Source: Crambe crambe (taxonomy: Eukaryota > Porifera > Demospongiae > Poecilosclerida > Crambeidae). Taken from it: a DNA stretch of 64,000 bases. The stretch spans positions 4,894,480 to 4,958,479 of the forward strand of contig OZ004593.1 of assembly GCA_963924555.1 (NCBI GenBank). The letters run 5' to 3'. Within the stretch, counting starts at the first letter, position 1. Each line of letters opens with the position of its first letter. Below the pieces are notes generated by a model, which saw only the letters and a list, made by a program, of their open reading frames with translations, ran no database searches and was not told where the DNA came from. The position numbers and the translations under genes were made by a program. Below are positions 52,928 through 64,000 of this stretch, piece by piece.

Positions 52928-54105
52928 ATGGCGATTTCTTCTCAATTACAAAAGAAGGAGTTGCAGGAGGTCGAGACTAGTGGCCATACGCTTTGTACAA
53001 GTCCTGATAGCGTTGGCTACAGTACCTTCCTTGAAGGCATGCTCTCATACAGGTGGGTACTCAATAATGCTCGAGTAATCTTGGAAGATAGCTACTACCG
53101 GTAGCGGTCTATTGAGTCACGAAGGACTCAGGAGTCGTGCACTGTCCCCTTGAGTCAGGATTGCACAAAATTAGAAACTACGTGGTATTTAGATTTGTAT
53201 GAGTCAAAGACTAGAAGTACTAATATATTTATATAAAAAAGGTCCACCACAACCCATTATGACCAAGTCTCAGAGTAAGACAACTAAGTCTAAGTCTCAG
53301 AGTGTGAGCGATACAACATCGGTCAGAATTTTCATGCCCTATTGCACATTCTCTATCTTGGATTCTGAAAATAGAATCAAGCACACTACTAAAACACCTG
53401 GTAAAGTAATCTTTGCTGATGCTACTGAATGTTCTATTACTCTGATTTGCTGAATAAATCTGATCCGACTGAATTCCTGTATGATGATTCTCTAACCATC
53501 CAAGTAGATGCAACACTGGTGTGCACAGATCCCATTCAAAGCAAGCAGAAGCATGTGCTATACCACCTGATGATATACGTCAACAAATGAGGAGTCTGTA
53601 TGAAGAAGAGCTCTTCACTGACATCACTATACAGTGTGGCGATAAGCAATTTAAGGCCCATAATGCCGTACTTGCATCTCAGTCTCCCGTCTTCAAGAGA
53701 ATGTTCCAAGTATATAGATATGACTGAAACAGGAAAAAAAACTCTGTGGAGATATCTGATATTGATCCTTTGGTGGTTTCTGATATGTTGGCTTTTCTCT
53801 ATTCAGGGGTGGCTCCAAATCTAGAAACTTTGGCAAGAGATTTATTGATTGCAGCAAATAAGTATGAACTGCCACGTCTTGGGGCAGTTTGTGAGAACGC
53901 ACTCAAGGTGAAGATGACAGTAGCCAACGCTGTTGAGCTGCTCTTACACTCTGACCTGACGGAATTGAAGAAAGCCTGTATGGAGTTCATTCGTTCTAAC
54001 GCTACTGAAATTTACAAGACTGATGGATGGAAGCAACTCAAGGAAAACTCTTCTCAAGATCATAACTACAGTACACTCATGTGTGAACTCATGGAAGATA
54101 ACTGA
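52928..54105 (+). pseudogene. MATH-BTB copy 6, frameshifted sister of copy 4
   Basis: ATG 52928 and the next 57 codons follow copy 4, then an insertion gives an in-frame TAG at about 53100. Further indels occur around 53130-53220, 53440, 53548 and 53712 (atatagatatgactg, plus extra A residues), so the BTB domain is split. The 3' part (53746-54105) is open and well preserved: EISDIDPLVVSDMLAFLYSG through ANKYELPRLGAVCENAL to CELMEDN. It is the nearest neighbour of the intact GARNL3 3' end. Confidence 0.88.
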
Positions 54106-54287
54106 ATAGTTATATGCATGATGTGTAGTTTTAGCTAGGTATGTAGAATAGTGCAGATTCTAGCTAATTAGCTACATTCAAAATATTAAATTTTTGAAGA
54201 AACAATAATGGTGAGGATGTAAAATATTAGCAAAGTAATAGTGCAGTACATGAATAAATGATGAAAGTTAAAAAGATTGAGAGCTTA

Positions 54288-56146
54288 TTAATGAGGACTA
54301 CCTCCTGTCGAGATGGCACTGCAATTCGTAGAGATAGAAAAGTCATCTTCACTGTTGTTTGGTGAAGTGTATGTCACGTTTTCAAGTGCTCCTAAGACCT
54401 CCGCCCCTCTGTTATTACTACTTCCAGTCATGTGATTGGTCATGTGATTGCTCAATAAAGCCTCCACCCCCGGCCTCTCACTGGAAGATGCAAAGTAAGG
54501 GTTTAACCATCTAGACCCAGATTCCAAAGACTTTCTACTAGTTAGTACTTTTCTAGCTCGTCTGAGTTTCGTAGGAGAGGAACTGTGGCGCGAAATGTCA
54601 TGGGAAGGGCTGAACTCATTAAACTCATCGCTATCAGGGGCAATCTCATTATGTATCATAATATCTGGTGACGAGAAAATGCCCGACGTAACGGACAGTG
54701 CTTTCCTACTGGGTGAGAAAGCAATTGGTGAATCCTCCACTTCAAAGCTTGTCCGGATATCATCTTTGAAAACTGGGTGGATGTAATCAAGCATGGGAGT
54801 AGACCCTTCTGAGTTGCAGTCCTCGGACGATGCTATGGAAATTACCTCACTTCTAGAGACAGAGTCTTCATTACTGCTGTTTCCAAGAGAGATTGAGCTC
54901 CCGAAACCAGCCAAGTCCGTGTCCTTCCTGCCTGTCATGTTTTCCATACCAATCTTATAGATGCATGTCATATCTCCAGCTTCACTGTTATACCTCCCAG
55001 AGCTGATAAGGTCCTTTCTCTCCACATTCTTTGGGAGCTTGGCAGACAGGAAGGAGAAGGAGCGATTTGATGTTGGTGTCTTGAGGGATGTGGTGTGGAT
55101 CATGTTGGAGGAAGAGGTGAAGTATATATCACCCTGCAAGATAATGGAAGAAGAGAGTGTAATTTAGTGATGCTATGCTCTATGAAACTTAGTTATGAGG
55201 CTATAAATACATACCTTTTTCACTACATATATATTTGCCATAATGGTTGGACTATCTCCACACCAAGTTTCAAACCTAAGGCTACTTGAGTTATGGAGAA
55301 TTAAAGTATGAAGCAGAAGTCACCAAAATGAATACTGTATCTCTAACATTACCTTGTTGAACAATTTTTTTTTTGATGGATTATTAAGTACCTTGGAAGA
55401 GAGGAGATGAAGGTCAGGGACGTTGATGGTTTGCATGAGGGAGCCATTGGTGGCCATCCTGATCTCGATGGTGTGCTCGGTAAAGGCTAGCATGTAGGGG
55501 TGCAGGTAGACCAGGTCCTGGGGTTCTGTGTTCCACACGATCTCCACCGAGTTGTAGGCTGTGCTGTCGTGTAGTGTTATCAGTTGGCACGTCACTGTGT
55601 GAATAAGAATCTGAGTTAGGAGTTAGGATCAAGGTTAGTGTTAGGGTTAAGGTGAGGATTATGGGTTAGGATTAAGGTTAGTGTTAGGAGTTAGGATCAA
55701 GGTTAGTGTTAGGGTTAGGATTAAGGTGAGGATTATGGGTTAGGATTAAGGTTAGGGATAGGGTTAAAGTTGGGGTAGGGGTTTCAGGTGCCAGGGTTAT
55801 AGTAGAACCTGACAGCCATTATTAGAGATTGTCCTCTCTTTGATAGTGAGATACTATGGGAAAGCGAACATTTGGGACCCTTGAAAGTTGTCCTTTGTAG
55901 AAAGGTTATTTAGAGAAGTTATTTCAATTGTGTCCTCTTCTCGGAGGGTCCAAATTTCTACCCTTTACCATATGCATTGCCCCACCCACCCCTTGTTTCA
56001 GTGACTTACAGTTGTAGCCAATGAGGAGTTCACTCCGCCCATTGGACTGCACGCTGCTCAGGGTAGTCAGTTTTGTCTGTCAGTGAAAATAGAGGTCATA
56101 AGTGTTGCACAAGCCCAATAATAGCAACAACAATAACAACAACAAT

Positions 56147-56192
<46 letters not shown>

Positions 56193-59100
56193 CTGACCTT
56201 TGAGATGTTGAGGTTAGGGATTCTCTGAGTGGTTGCCTTGAACTCGTCGATGGCATCCACCACTGTCAATTTCTGGTAAGTGACACAAAGTTTTCCTGAC
56301 GGTCGCTCATCAAGGAGAGTCATGTGAACCGGTGAGTCAAACAGGTTCAGCACCTAAACAAGGAAGGAGGGAGGTGAGGGAGGGTGGTGAGGGAGGGTGG
56401 TGAGGGAGGGAGGTGAGGGAGGGAGGTGAGGGAGGGTGGTGAGGGAGGGAGGTGAGGGAGGGTGGTGAGGGAGGGTGGTGAGTAAGGAGAAGGAGGGTGG
56501 GAGAGTGGTGAGTAAGGAGAGGGGAGGGAGGGAGGGAGAGAGTGGTAAGCAAGGGAGGAGAAAAGAAGAGGTGGCGAGTAAAGGAGAGGTGACAGGGTGA
56601 TACCAATGAATTACTGCATGACATTAAGAGAGAGTCCACTGTGAGTAGTTCTGAGAAGTGAACTTACACGATGCTTGATGAAGTTCTCCTTTGGGTCCAT
56701 GGAAGCAGATGGGGTCATGGGGGTCCCGTCCAAGAGCATGGAGGCGGGGTGCTTGTAGGCAAGCATGTACACTTTGCTCTTGACAGCCACGGCCAGTCGG
56801 AGGAACTGGTCCTGAAGAGGGGCAGTACAGAAGAGGCTCACACCCTTAGAGTGCGGGATTTGGAAACAAGAGAGGGGTGGTTTGGCACTGACGCTGATTC
56901 TCTCGTTGTAGAACTCCTTGAGTGGTATTGCATAAAGGTAGTTGGTCTCTTTCGGATAAGCTAGAGAGAGAGAGAGAGATGAATCTACCTGTGATTTGTG
57001 ATGTGGTAATGATAACACAGAGTGGAACTTGAAGACCCCTTAATAATAGACCTCCTAGGATTAATGCAATTAGAGGTACTTTTATACATATTGAAATAAG
57101 CACTTCTTTGAACGTGCCTCTTCAATCACCTAGTGTCCACATTACGTTATAATAATCATGATAATCAAACTTTATGTAATAATTCAGATCTATATACCTG
57201 TTCTGAACAGGACCAACTGGTGCCGATGAGCCACTGCTAGTTGACCAATCACTACAGATTGATGGAGAATAAGACTGTAACTCCCATCTGTAGTAAAACA
57301 ATACAATTGGTAAAGGGTCATCAGATAAAAAGGCTGCATTATATATAAATTGGTACAGGGTTTACAGATAAAATGCTACATTGTATTAAAACTGGTAAAG
57401 GGTTTATACCTCTGAAGATGAAGTAAGCGCCATCACTCTGAGTTGTGACTATGAGAGCACCATCATCTGTTAACACACAGAATAACAAGAGTAGTCAGAC
57501 AGTGCATGTATAATCCTGAATAACCTAGCTGATTTGCTTAATAATTACTAGGAGCTCACCACAAACGTCCCCACAGCAGATCTTGTAGGGAAAATTTTCA
57601 GCTATACACTCTGTCTCCCATGGCTGTGAAAAAAAAAGTATATCTACACATAATTAATGAACAATGGATCCCATCCATCCCAGCAATGGTGATGAGGACA
57701 TACGTACTTCTCTCTTGGCAGCTACTGTGGTTCTCATGCTGGTGGGATGGTGACCCGTGATGATCTTTTCTACTTTGAGTCGCTGTCCCAACTCTGAAAA
57801 GGCCTGCTCCCTCTCGCTGAACTTCTTGGAGGCATTGGGGGAGTGGTTTAGGGCAGGGGTGGACACCGCTCGTCTCATCTGTACATGATATACATGAATA
57901 TATGAAAAATGGAAAGCTGCTTCTCAACGATTATAGTATATCTTTCAAAATAAAAGCAGTTTCAGAAATGTCTGGAATCACGTACCTGCCATTCAGGTTT
58001 ACCTTATAAGGAATCACGTACCTGTACCCTTTAGACTAGTTAATTACCGAATTGCATATTGTAGGTCTCTATAACATATCGCTAATAATGATTACACTGA
58101 TCGAGTGAGGAAGATGATATCTGCTCCGTTCCCCCCCACCTCCCACTTTACTGAATGTACCTCATGACTGTAATTTTCTTCCAGACCCTTTATCAAGAGT
58201 CCTAACGTCCTCTCTCTCTTCTCAGAGAAGGTGGGGATGCTGTAAGCTGCTTTCTCACCATTGATCACTGCATGTGGAAAGAAAGATCGAGAGAGAAGCA
58301 AGCAATGAGTCGTTGAAAATCTCCTAATCAATAATAAAGCTTGTGCAGTAAGACTTATAGTTGGTAGGTTCTGTTAAGTCAGTGTATAGGTAAGATTTAC
58401 TCTGTTAAGTATGCATCCTGACATGATGTCCTCAAATAGTTTGAGAAAACATTCAACAGGAAATATTGAGTATTCTCTCACCGTCCTGATAAAATTACAA
58501 TTTTAAGCAAAAAATGTCTTGCAGCAGCTGCTGCTACATATGATATAATTATACATGTAATTGTCGTACACTTTGCCAGCAGGAAATCCCTGAAAGTGAT
58601 GCGATTGGCGAACTCTCCACTGACGGGAAGGGGTGGGCCAAATGCTGGGATACTCTCGGCCGAGTGGACTACCAGACGATAACTTCCAGTCTCGTGATTG
58701 TACGCTACCAGAGCAAAGACGTGATTAAAGTGGGACTTCATGCAGCCGGGGTCAAAGTCCAAGATGGCCGATTGATAGGCTTCCTTAGGATCAGTTTCAT
58801 AGTCCACAAATATTATTACGATGATGTCATTGCCAATATGCCGCTTTCTCTCCAGCTGGAATAATATAATAGGTAAAGGGTCATCATTATATAGTCAATT
58901 AAAATTTAATGATAATGATTTCATTTGTATAATGGATGAAATTTTGTAGAAGAACATCATACCCACTTGATTAATGGTGGAATTTGTCTAGGAATAAACC
59001 ATTAAAGTCTCCGTAATGGTAATGTGTGCAGCACAGGATGTGGAAATATTTAATTAAGGACACTCAATCCGAACGAGGACAAACCTCTAGCTCAATCTAA

Positions 59101-62100
59101 ACGTACCTCTGTATATGTCACTCTACAAGTTTAAGGATAAATGGCTGGGTCCCAAGTGTGTCCACTATTTTGGAGGACACTCAATCCGAACGAGGACAAA
59201 CCTCTAGCTCAATCTAAACGTACCTCTGTATATGTCACTCTACAAGTTTGAGGATAAATGGCTGGGTCCCAAGTGTGTCCATTCTTTTGGAGGTTACTAT
59301 ACAGTGAATTGCAATGCAAGTTGGTTGTCCAATGTAAGATGCAAAATCTAAAAGAGATGTGTAAACTTGAGGCTGTTCCTGAATAGATGTGTGGCTTTTC
59401 CTCAATAGATGCAAGTTTTATTGCAGTCAATTTGCACTTTAGGTTTTGGACAACCCACTTGCAATTGGATAACCAACTTCGCAATTCACTGTAGTGAATC
59501 ATTTGTAGTATGCCATAACCATATATGATAGATTTCTCACACATGATGCTTAGGGGGATTCTCATCAGTAATTAACAGAAATGTCTAAGGTTTGAATTAG
59601 TTGCTATATTAGGTCAAAAGGAAACATAGTGACCTGCTGTTAGGTCAGAGATAACTCTAGCTGACCTGCTGCTCGTTGGCTGTGTAAGGGAGAAGGGTGG
59701 AAACGTGGAACATGATCTCATGTCCTTCATAAACCGTGTACACAGAACTCAGACCAGTTGAATCATCTACAAGACATCAAAAGAATGGTTAATTAAAGAG
59801 CTCGGGCCATCTGCTGGTTAAACATTCTAGGTCAGCAATGTGGTTTTACACTAATAGCCATATCAAATCAATAAATAAATAACCTGACCAGCCACTTTTT
59901 TGACTCATGCAGTAATGAGTCAGATATATTCAATGGAACCTCTGATGATAAAGGAACACTCCAAAAGAGGACAAACCTCTCTACAAAGAACAATCTAAAA
60001 GTACACACTCGACTTCCAAAAGAGGATGGCCTCTCTATAAAGGATAAAAGGTTGAGTCCCTATTAGTGCGTCCATTATTCGAAGGTTCCAACAAAAATTT
60101 TTTTTTCAATGCTGTTGTATATTTCTGCTGATCACACCATTAGGAGTAGATCCCTGTTAATAACTTACTTTTGCAGTCGAGTCCCGCCCTGAACTGCTGC
60201 CAGCCTCTCAGCTGCACCTGGTCCCCCAGGAGGTCAAGGAACTGCCGAAAACATTCACTGTCATGTTCTGCAGCATGACAAGAAGTAAACAAACACTTGA
60301 GATCAACAACATGAAATGCCTGTATGTATGTATGTATGCATGTAATCAACCACTACAAACATGTATGACGTCACATGACTAGGTCGGTATGTGTTGCGTC
60401 AAGATTCATCACTAGCTGCTCAATGTATGTACACTTGTAGCATATGACAATGTACGTACTGCAGTGACAATGTATGGTGCTGCACTGACAATGTATGATG
60501 ACAATGTATGGTGCTGCACTGATAATGTATGATGACAATGTATGGTGCTGCACTGATAATGTATGGAGCTGCACTGACAATGTATGGTGCTGCACTGATA
60601 ATGTATGATGACAATGTATGGTGCTGCACTGATAATGTATGATAACAATGTATGGTGCTGCACTGACAATGTATGGAGCTGCACTGACAATGTATGGTGC
60701 TGCACTGACTATGTATGTGACAATGTATGGACTGAACTGACAATGTATGGTGCTGCACACAATGCCTGCTACACAAAATTAATCATTGCTACTCTTTTTC
60801 GGTCATAATTTATGGTGCCCCACATTGAGTGTTGATAGTATTATTCTTTCAAGTCGTCGCTACACTGCTATAATACATATAACAAGCAAATGGTGACCAC
60901 AAAGCCATCATACATGCATACAGAATGAGTCTATCTTGGACCAATTTGAACAGACTGATCACAGTGGTTTGTGAGAGCAGATTTCACATGTTCATATGCA
61001 CAATAAATTTAAAGGATGGAAATTATTTACTGATGTCATATGTAAATTATTCACTGATGTTGTCTCACCATTGCTGTACATCTCATTGTCTGTCTTCTGT
61101 CCAGCTTTGGCATAAAGCACTCCAAACTTGAAACACACAGATCCCTAATACACACATACATACACACACACACCAAGGAGTATAAGTTCTAAGTTCACAA
61201 GCGGAAGGAAGAGGAGGAGGAGGAGGGAGGGAGATCAAAAGGGAGAGGAAGTGGAGAGAGAGGAATTCGAGGAAGGGAGAGAGGGAGAGGGAGATGGTAC
61301 AATTCTATACCATTTTTCTGGTCATGGGTATAAGTACGCGTTTGCCCTACATGCCAGACCTGGTACAGATAAGTGTGATCACACACTGTCAGGGGAGAAC
61401 CAAACACACTGAGATTGTTCCCACACACACTTGCATAGCCGAGTCCAGTAGTTAAGGGGTCCAGCCTTAATGGGTTGTTCTGGCTGGCAGGACTTGGCAA
61501 TGGCACCTTTTGGCTCTCTATGAGAATGGAAAGGAATAGCAAAAGGAGACCAGGAACAAACAGTTGGCCAAGCCTGCCTCCTCACCACATGCACTCAACC
61601 ATTCCATCATTCCTCTACCAAGGCTTCCTTTTTCAACTACCATCCTTATAGCCATACTCAGACAACAAACACCTCCTACCTACTCTATCCTTCCAACACT
61701 TGTCATCCCTTCCATGCATGTACCCTAAACTTCCTTCCTTACAGACACCATACAGACAAGATACACCTACCTACCCTCTGCACATCATACTTCTTCCAAC
61801 ATCCCTTCCCTGCATGCACCCTAAACTTCCTCCCTTACAGACATAATACTACCTCTCCATGCAGACAAGATATACACCCACTGCACTCACTTGATCCTTC
61901 CAACACTTGTCTACATTCCTAAACTTCCTCCGTTACAGACATACAGACAAGATACACCTACCCACTGTATGTCATACTTCTTCCAATAACCATCCTTATA
62001 GTCATGAATGCAAAATAAAAAGTGAAGTAGTATCACCTGGATATCCTCCCATTAACAGATGTACGTAAAATGTTAAGTGTACTGGTTTTGGTGAATTTAA

Positions 62101-63095
62101 ACTTCCGATTGCAGTCCCCAACTGAGTTGTTTATGTGTGGTTGATCTGTGTGTGTGTGTGCGTGTCCTGAGACTTAAGTGAATTGTGTTCGACTACAACC
62201 TCAGGAACTCAGCACTTGCCAGCCCTACTCTTTCATGTGGAGTCCCATCTGGCTTCTTTGATCTCTTGCCAAGCACAGCTCAGCTCTGCTCAAATGAGAG
62301 AAGTGTGAAACCTGACATTCTACATAATGGTGTGGTTTAGTTCAATGTGTAGCTTAATCATGCAGTGGACAATGGGTAAATTAACAAATACACCGAACCT
62401 GACATTCAATAGGATCGACTGGAATGGACTCTGAAGGAGGAGGGAGGTACATAGTTAATTAGCGTTAGTTTATCTAGTCAATGGGTGTGGTTAATTTCCA
62501 GGCAGTGCTTGATCAGTTCTTAATTTAATTAATTAGTCATTTAATTTTTTCAAATCCTGATATGGTAGGGGTTACCTCTATAAGTGAATCCCAGGACTGA
62601 CAAAACCAAGCATACTTTTTATGGTGGAGAGCTAAAACATTCTCTACAGAATTCAATTAACATGTTTGTGTTTAATGTGATCTCGAGACCTAGGGCCCTA
62701 GGACCCTAGTTAGTACACACTCTACATCCAAATATCTCTATTCAGGACAGTTTTGTCTTCCATGTCCCCCCAAAACCACTGCATTTTAATTAGTTTTTCG
62801 TACCTCTTGTTCCTCTAAGGTCAGCAAGTCCTTCTGAATGGAGGGGGAGCGAATCTCTTTGATCCCCCGATCAATCTTAATGGAGAATTTCCTGCACGAA
62901 AACAAGAGAACCTTTGAAAAAAGAAAGACCCGGACAATGGAACTACAAGTAGCCTCCTTCCTGGGGTCTATGATTCTTGTGAAGAGAGAGGGTTTCAAGG
63001 TTGAAAATTTTATAAGAAGTAACTCACTCTAAAATTGATTTCGGGGAAGGCCACTTTCCATTGGAGCTGTGCTTCACACACAACCTTTTATTCCC
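54288..63095 (-). CDS. GARNL3: GARNL3 homologue (RapGAP plus CNH domains), 16 exons, N-terminus beyond right edge
   Basis: Exons (minus): 63028-63095, 62804-62891, 61069-61144, 60169-60267, 59666-59766, 58570-58855, 58161-58267, 57708-57878, 57560-57623, 57420-57476, 57198-57287, 56668-56960, 56198-56353, 56010-56076, 55392-55594, 54288-55133. Phases agree throughout: 923 residues plus stop. Rap/Ran-GAP domain at about residues 45-290: [59 protein letters not shown] (the Asn at about 153 corresponds to the catalytic asparagine thumb of RapGAPs), [37 protein letters not shown] domain at about 345-640: [45 protein letters not shown] Ser-rich tail of 281 residues follows. This order matches GARNL3. 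The family is predicted to stimulate GTP hydrolysis on Rap-like GTPases. Confidence 0.9.
55612..55800. repeat. Telomere-like (GTTAGG)n degenerate array
   Basis: Reiterated gttaggattaaggttagtgttagg words on the plus strand in a GARNL3 intron, the same repeat type as 21638-21832 but in the opposite orientation. Confidence 0.8.
56122..56191. repeat. (AAC)n microsatellite
   Basis: About 22 trinucleotides beside the donor of the GARNL3 exon 56198-56353. Confidence 0.95.
56358..56560. repeat. G-rich minisatellite (ggtgagggaggg)n
   Basis: About 200 bases of a 10-13 bp unit with regularly spaced GGG runs on the plus strand, adjoining the acceptor of GARNL3 exon 56198-56353. The minus-strand complement forms its polypyrimidine region. 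Confidence 0.9.
59056..59290. repeat. 117-bp tandem duplication of a dispersed repeat
   Basis: Two near-identical units starting cactcaatccgaacgagg in a GARNL3 intron, related to the family at 22618-22762 (tggctgggtcccaagtgtgtcc). Confidence 0.8.
59299..59493. mobile_element. MITE with TIRs in a GARNL3 intron
   Basis: Left tacagtgaattgcaatgcaa and right ttcgcaattcactgta are inverted, and internal words (ttggttgtcc, ggacaaccca) continue the palindrome. TA flanks fit a Tc1/mariner-like origin. Confidence 0.65.
59935..60085. repeat. Dispersed repeat (family of 22618-22762)
   Basis: Shares acactccaaaagaggacaaa and the cctctctacaaag word with the other copies; in a GARNL3 intron. Confidence 0.6.
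60445..60755. repeat. Minisatellite, unit about tgacaatgtatggtgctgcac
   Basis: About 15 variants of a 12-21 bp unit in a GARNL3 intron. Long Cys/His ORFs across it in all minus frames are artefacts of the repeat. Confidence 0.9.
61145..62803. other. Long GARNL3 intron, no exon recognised
   Basis: The flanking exons join in phase (LEEQE to GSVCFKFG), as in the family, so nothing is missing. A 115-codon minus ORF at 61195-61542 is unexplained and probably chance or repeat-derived. 61620-62000 has repeated blocks (ttccaacac, cttacagacat, acaagatacacctacc). Confidence 0.6.
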
Positions 63096-64000
63096 CTGCA
63101 CAAGTACAAGAATAGTACGAGATAGTTTACAACTGTTAGTGCCACAAAATATTGACATGTAAAAATTATAGTTAAGGGTGCAGGCACACTCCGCCCACGT
63201 ATGGTTGCTAGGGAAAATTAACTTAAAAACTATTCATGATAGAAATTTCTAACTTGCACCATGTTATTGAGTATCAGAATAGTACTACATACACAAAAAA
63301 TAAAGGAGGACCAATCAAAATGACTGATGTTATGACTGATTCCATTCTCAAGGTAAACTGTGTTACATCTCAATGAACACTTGGAATCAATGGCTGATTT
63401 TTGATATACAGCTTCTTATACTTATTGCCATAAAAATTATATTTAGTTTTTGTCAATTCACATTCTACTTTTCAATTTATCCATATAGGATCTTGTGTCC
63501 TGCACATTCTGTACTAGCTATAAACTAAAGCAAAATGTAACTTTTTAGACCTTATCAAGTAGTTGCCATATGCAAAATATTGGCTCATTCCCATGCATAG
63601 TTCCTGAGTTGCAATGACTTGTTCATTATTCATGCTAGCATGGATTTTACATGTGCCAAAGCAGCAGCTGCTATTGTGTTTACTATCTGTTATTTTAGCG
63701 CGGTAGTGTTTGTGGTTAATTAGTGCTTGTACTAGCGCATGCCTTGGTTACTATGTGCCTGGACCCTTAATCAGTGGGAACTGTAGGGATGATAGGTGCC
63801 ATAAACCTTACGAAGGTTAAAGTGGATCTTCTCACAATTGACTGAAATTAGCCTCCATTATCAGAAATGGAACATGAAAATCATTGCTGAATTTGCTATA
63901 ATGAACCCATTGCATAGCATAATATGTATATACTGCTCATCACACTGAGAGATTACGTGCTATTTCAACTTCCAAGCAGAGATTAATTTCCAGGGATTCT
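63096..64000. other. Right-edge stretch, presumed GARNL3 intron
   Basis: The preceding GARNL3 exon was not found here. No other coding signal was seen. Confidence 0.4.

Noticed and set aside
60371-60776. Cys/His-rich minus-strand ORFs of 97-129 codons
   Set aside because: They translate a 12-21 bp minisatellite in three frames; the region is intronic in GARNL3.
61195-61542. 115-codon minus-strand ORF as a possible GARNL3 exon
   Set aside because: The flanking exons join in phase and match the family without it.

Overview
The window looks like nuclear DNA of an early-branching animal, most likely a demosponge. Genes are split by many short GT-AG introns, the DNA is AT-rich with dense small repeats and miniature transposons, and the recognisable genes are animal genes (PNUTS, GARNL3, SPOP-like MATH-BTB). 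The sponge assignment is an inference; no species can be named. Gene models were built by hand from reading frame, splice-site phase and remembered family features, without alignment or transcript data.

Layout. Positions 1-8716 (minus strand) hold the N-terminal part of a PNUTS/PPP1R10 homologue in 13 recognised exons; it runs off the left edge. Positions 10576-17108 (plus) hold a 16-exon gene for an OB-fold protein of about 508 residues that I cannot name with certainty; one of its introns carries an antisense fragment of a Fanzor/TnpB RNA-guided nuclease. Positions 19144-27265 (plus) hold a 9-exon gene for a type I membrane protein with six related Cys-rich modules, made by tandem duplication of a three-exon cassette. 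Positions 27771-54105 are a rapidly rearranging block. It has four intact intronless MATH-BTB genes (plus), at least five broken copies, repeated fragments of the 3' part of GARNL3, a 5-kb segmental duplication carrying two copies of a small multi-span membrane gene (minus), a 590-bp inverted-repeat transposon carrying an exon-like ORF, a gag-like fragment and a nearly perfect Merlin (IS1595-type) DNA transposon. Positions 54288-63095 (minus) hold 16 exons of a GARNL3 homologue (RapGAP plus CNH domains); its N-terminus lies beyond the right edge.

The block history can partly be read. Intact GARNL3 converges on the last MATH-BTB copy. Pieces of the GARNL3 last exon follow most other MATH-BTB copies in the same convergent orientation. 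The amplified unit was therefore probably MATH-BTB plus the GARNL3 3' end, copied repeatedly and then damaged by deletion, inversion and transposon insertion. The MATH-BTB proteins would act as Cul3 substrate adaptors, GARNL3 as a Rap/Ran-type GTPase activator, and PNUTS as a nuclear PP1 regulator; nothing links these genes functionally beyond position.
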